In this document: positions 5,540 to 6,651 of the stretch, piece by piece
How positions within the stretch are numbered: the first letter of the stretch is position 1
Layout of the letters: each line of letters starts with the position of its first letter
Assembly (NCBI GenBank): GCA_030147645.1
Contig: JASBUY010000457.1
Coordinates: 1-6,651, forward strand
Source of the DNA: Aquabacter sp.
GTDB taxonomy: Bacteria; Pseudomonadota; Alphaproteobacteria; Rhizobiales; Xanthobacteraceae
Reading direction: 5' to 3'
Length of the DNA: 6,651 bases
The notes under the pieces: model-generated
Told to the model about the DNA's origin: nothing
Databases searched by the model: none
What the model saw: the letters and a program-made list of their open reading frames with translations, nothing else
Made by a program: the position numbers and the translations under genes

Positions 5540-5632
5540 GTCCGACTCCGCCGGTACCCCACGATGCCCTCGCGGCATGGGCAGGATAATTATACGTTCA
5601 AGTTATCGCTTGAATGATGTATCGTTACCATC
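5540..5632. promoter_or_regulatory. Divergent promoter region with a TATAAT -10 box (leftward)
   Basis: On the minus strand a perfect TATAAT (5594-5589) would place transcription start near 5582, leaving a leader of about 42 bases with the GGAG site before the DsrE start at 5539. No good -35 is seen at 16-18 bases. Rightward, TTCAAG (5597-5602), a 17-base spacer and TATCGT (5620-5625) could form a weak promoter starting near 5632, directly at the ATG of the ArsR-rhodanese gene. Confidence 0.5.
5597..5614. promoter_or_regulatory. Candidate operator of the ArsR-rhodanese regulator
   Basis: TTCAAG (5597-5602), a six-base spacer and CTTGAA (5609-5614) form a perfect inverted repeat between the two divergent genes. 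It lies just upstream of the leftward TATAAT box and overlaps the presumed rightward -35. A dimer bound here could repress both directions. Dyads of this size and position are typical of ArsR/SmtB operators; binding itself is inferred. Confidence 0.5.
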
Positions 5633-6298
5633 ATGTGCAAGTCAACGGATCCCAAACGCGCTCTGTTTGCCGAGTTGGCCGCGGTGGCACGCGCCCTCGG
5701 CCACGAGCACCGCGTGGAGTTGCTGGAGCACCTCGCCCAGGGCGAACGCAGCGTGGAGGCGCTGGCGCGGCTGACCGGGCTCTCCATGGCCAATGCCTCG
5801 CAGCACCTGCAGCAGCTGCGTCGCGCGGGCCTGCTGGATGCCCGCCGCGACGGCAAGTTCGTCCTCTACCGGCTGGCGGACGACGGGATCGTCCAGCTCA
5901 TGTCGGTGCTGCGGCAGACTGCGGAACGCAACATCGCGACCGTCGGCGCTTTGCTTGCGCGTTATTTCGACGGGCGGGACGGGCTTGAGCCCATCGGCCG
6001 CGCCGACCTTGTGGAACGCGCGCAGGCGGGCCTCGTCACGGTGATCGACGTGCGACCTCGCGAGGAGTTCGACCTCGGCCACGTGCCCGGAGCCGTCAGC
6101 ATTCCACTTGAGGAGCTGGACGCGCGTCTCGAGGAACTCGATCCGGCGGCAGAGATCGTCGCCTACTGCCGCGGCGCCTATTGCCTGCTCGCAGTGGAGG
6201 CGGTCGTACGCCTGCGCGCCAAAGGCTTCTCGGCCCGGCGCATGGAAGACGGCATGCCGGAATGGCGCGCCGCGGGACTGCCGGTCGTGGCGGGCTGA
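5633..6298 (+). CDS. ArsR-family regulator fused to a rhodanese domain
   Basis: The 221-residue protein has an N-terminal ArsR/SmtB winged helix (about 8-95; recognition region LTGLSMANASQHLQQLRRAGLL, wing RRDGKFVLYRL). A linker helix leads to a rhodanese domain (about 120-219) with VIDVRPREEF (137-146), GHVPGAV, the active-site loop CRGAYC (179-184) and EDGMPEW. The ArsR alpha-3 metal motif (ELCVCDL-like) is absent: the matching place reads GERSVEAL. This argues against classical metal sensing and for a signal on Cys179/Cys184, perhaps with Cys2. Such ArsR-rhodanese fusions are a known architecture, plausibly sensing sulfane sulfur or reactive species. No ribosome site is visible before ATG 5633, so the mRNA may be leaderless. 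It probably controls the divergent DsrE-MFS operon, itself, and the downstream exported rhodanese 48 bases away. Confidence 0.9.
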   Translation: MCKSTDPKRALFAELAAVARALGHEHRVELLEHLAQGERSVEALARLTGLSMANASQHLQQLRRAGLLDARRDGKFVLYRLADDGIVQLMSVLRQTAERNIATVGALLARYFDGRDGLEPIGRADLVERAQAGLVTVIDVRPREEFDLGHVPGAVSIPLEELDARLEELDPAAEIVAYCRGAYCLLAVEAVVRLRAKGFSARRMEDGMPEWRAAGLPVVAG

Positions 6299-6346
6299 CG
6301 CGACGCCATCCCCCGAAGTCCAAACCAAAAAATGGGAGAAACGCCA

Positions 6347-6651
6347 ATGTTCAAAATGCTATCGGGCGTGCTTGCCTTGGGGCTCCTCGCGGTCCTGCTC
6401 GCGACACCAGTGGCCGCCATTGACCTACCCGGCCCGCTCGTGTCGAGCGAATGGCTCGCAGCCCACCAGGACGAGGTCCTCGTCCTCGACGTGCGCAATG
6501 ACGACACCAGCTACAAGGAAGGCGGCCACCTCATCGGCGCGGTGCCTCTCGACTTCCGCAAGGCTCGTGGCACCACCACCGAACGCGGCGTGGAAATCGC
6601 CGACATGAACCTGCCGCCCGAGGCGTTCTCGGCGCTCATGCGATCGGCCGG
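6347..6651 (+). CDS. Exported rhodanese-family sulfurtransferase (N-terminal part)
   Basis: The frame runs from ATG 6347 to the window edge (101 codons plus two bases) without a stop. Residues 1-24 form a signal peptide: MFK start, a Leu/Val/Ala-rich core, and TPVAA before a likely cleavage at Ala24-Ile25. The rest looks like the start of a rhodanese domain: LVSSEWLAAH (about 32-41), VLVLDVRND (44-52), then SYKEGGHLIGAVPLDFRKARG. The active-site cysteine would lie beyond the window. The mature protein is expected in the periplasm, moving sulfane sulfur between thiosulfate-like donors and thiols or cyanide. GGGAG at 6334-6338 lies eight bases before the ATG; an in-frame ATG at 6332 overlaps that site and is less likely. 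It follows the ArsR-rhodanese gene by 48 bases and probably shares its transcript. Confidence 0.85.
   Translation, partial: MFKMLSGVLALGLLAVLLATPVAAIDLPGPLVSSEWLAAHQDEVLVLDVRNDDTSYKEGGHLIGAVPLDFRKARGTTTERGVEIADMNLPPEAFSALMRSA

Noticed and set aside
1..6651. tRNA or rRNA genes, CRISPR arrays, replication origins, toxin-antitoxin pairs
   Set aside because: No cloverleaf, no regularly spaced repeats, no origin-like AT-rich repeat cluster and no paired small overlapping genes of such families were seen.

Overview
The window looks like chromosomal or large-replicon DNA from a GC-rich alphaproteobacterium, probably of the Hyphomicrobiales (rhizobial/Xanthobacter-like) type. That guess rests on the high GC content, the style of the cysteine-free NnrR-like Crp/Fnr regulator and the NnrS family neighbourhood. 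No ribosomal marker is present, so the taxonomy is inference.

The left half (about 1-3500) is a nitric-oxide / denitrification accessory module. It starts with the last codons of a probable DUF2249 protein, overlapped by a small MIP18/DUF59-type iron-sulfur assembly factor. A Crp/Fnr regulator of the NnrR type follows. Convergent to it is nnrS, a multi-spanning haem-copper family membrane protein. A 311-bp divergent intergenic region with an unusual set of dyads separates nnrS from a DGC-motif, putatively zinc-binding protein. Just downstream, a 63-codon frame matches only the N-terminal part of NnrU and then stops. I read it as a truncated nnrU. From about 2640 to 3500 the DNA is visibly poorer in GC (47-48% in two 60-base lines that I counted, against 67% in a line from the MFS gene).

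Positions 3492-3986 hold no gene that I recognise. The only structure seen there is a possible terminator hairpin with a T6 run near 3618-3652.

The right half (3987-6651) is a sulfur-handling module arranged around a 93-bp divergent promoter region. Leftward runs a DsrE-family protein whose stop overlaps the start of an MFS transporter. Rightward runs an ArsR-HTH/rhodanese fusion regulator, followed by a rhodanese-family protein with a signal peptide that is cut by the window edge. A 6+6 bp inverted repeat lies between the two starts, overlapping candidate promoter elements on both strands. It is the natural candidate operator for the ArsR-rhodanese protein. A simple model is that the fusion protein senses sulfane sulfur (persulfide) or a related signal and controls DsrE, the transporter and the exported sulfurtransferase. 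That model is inference, not shown by the sequence.
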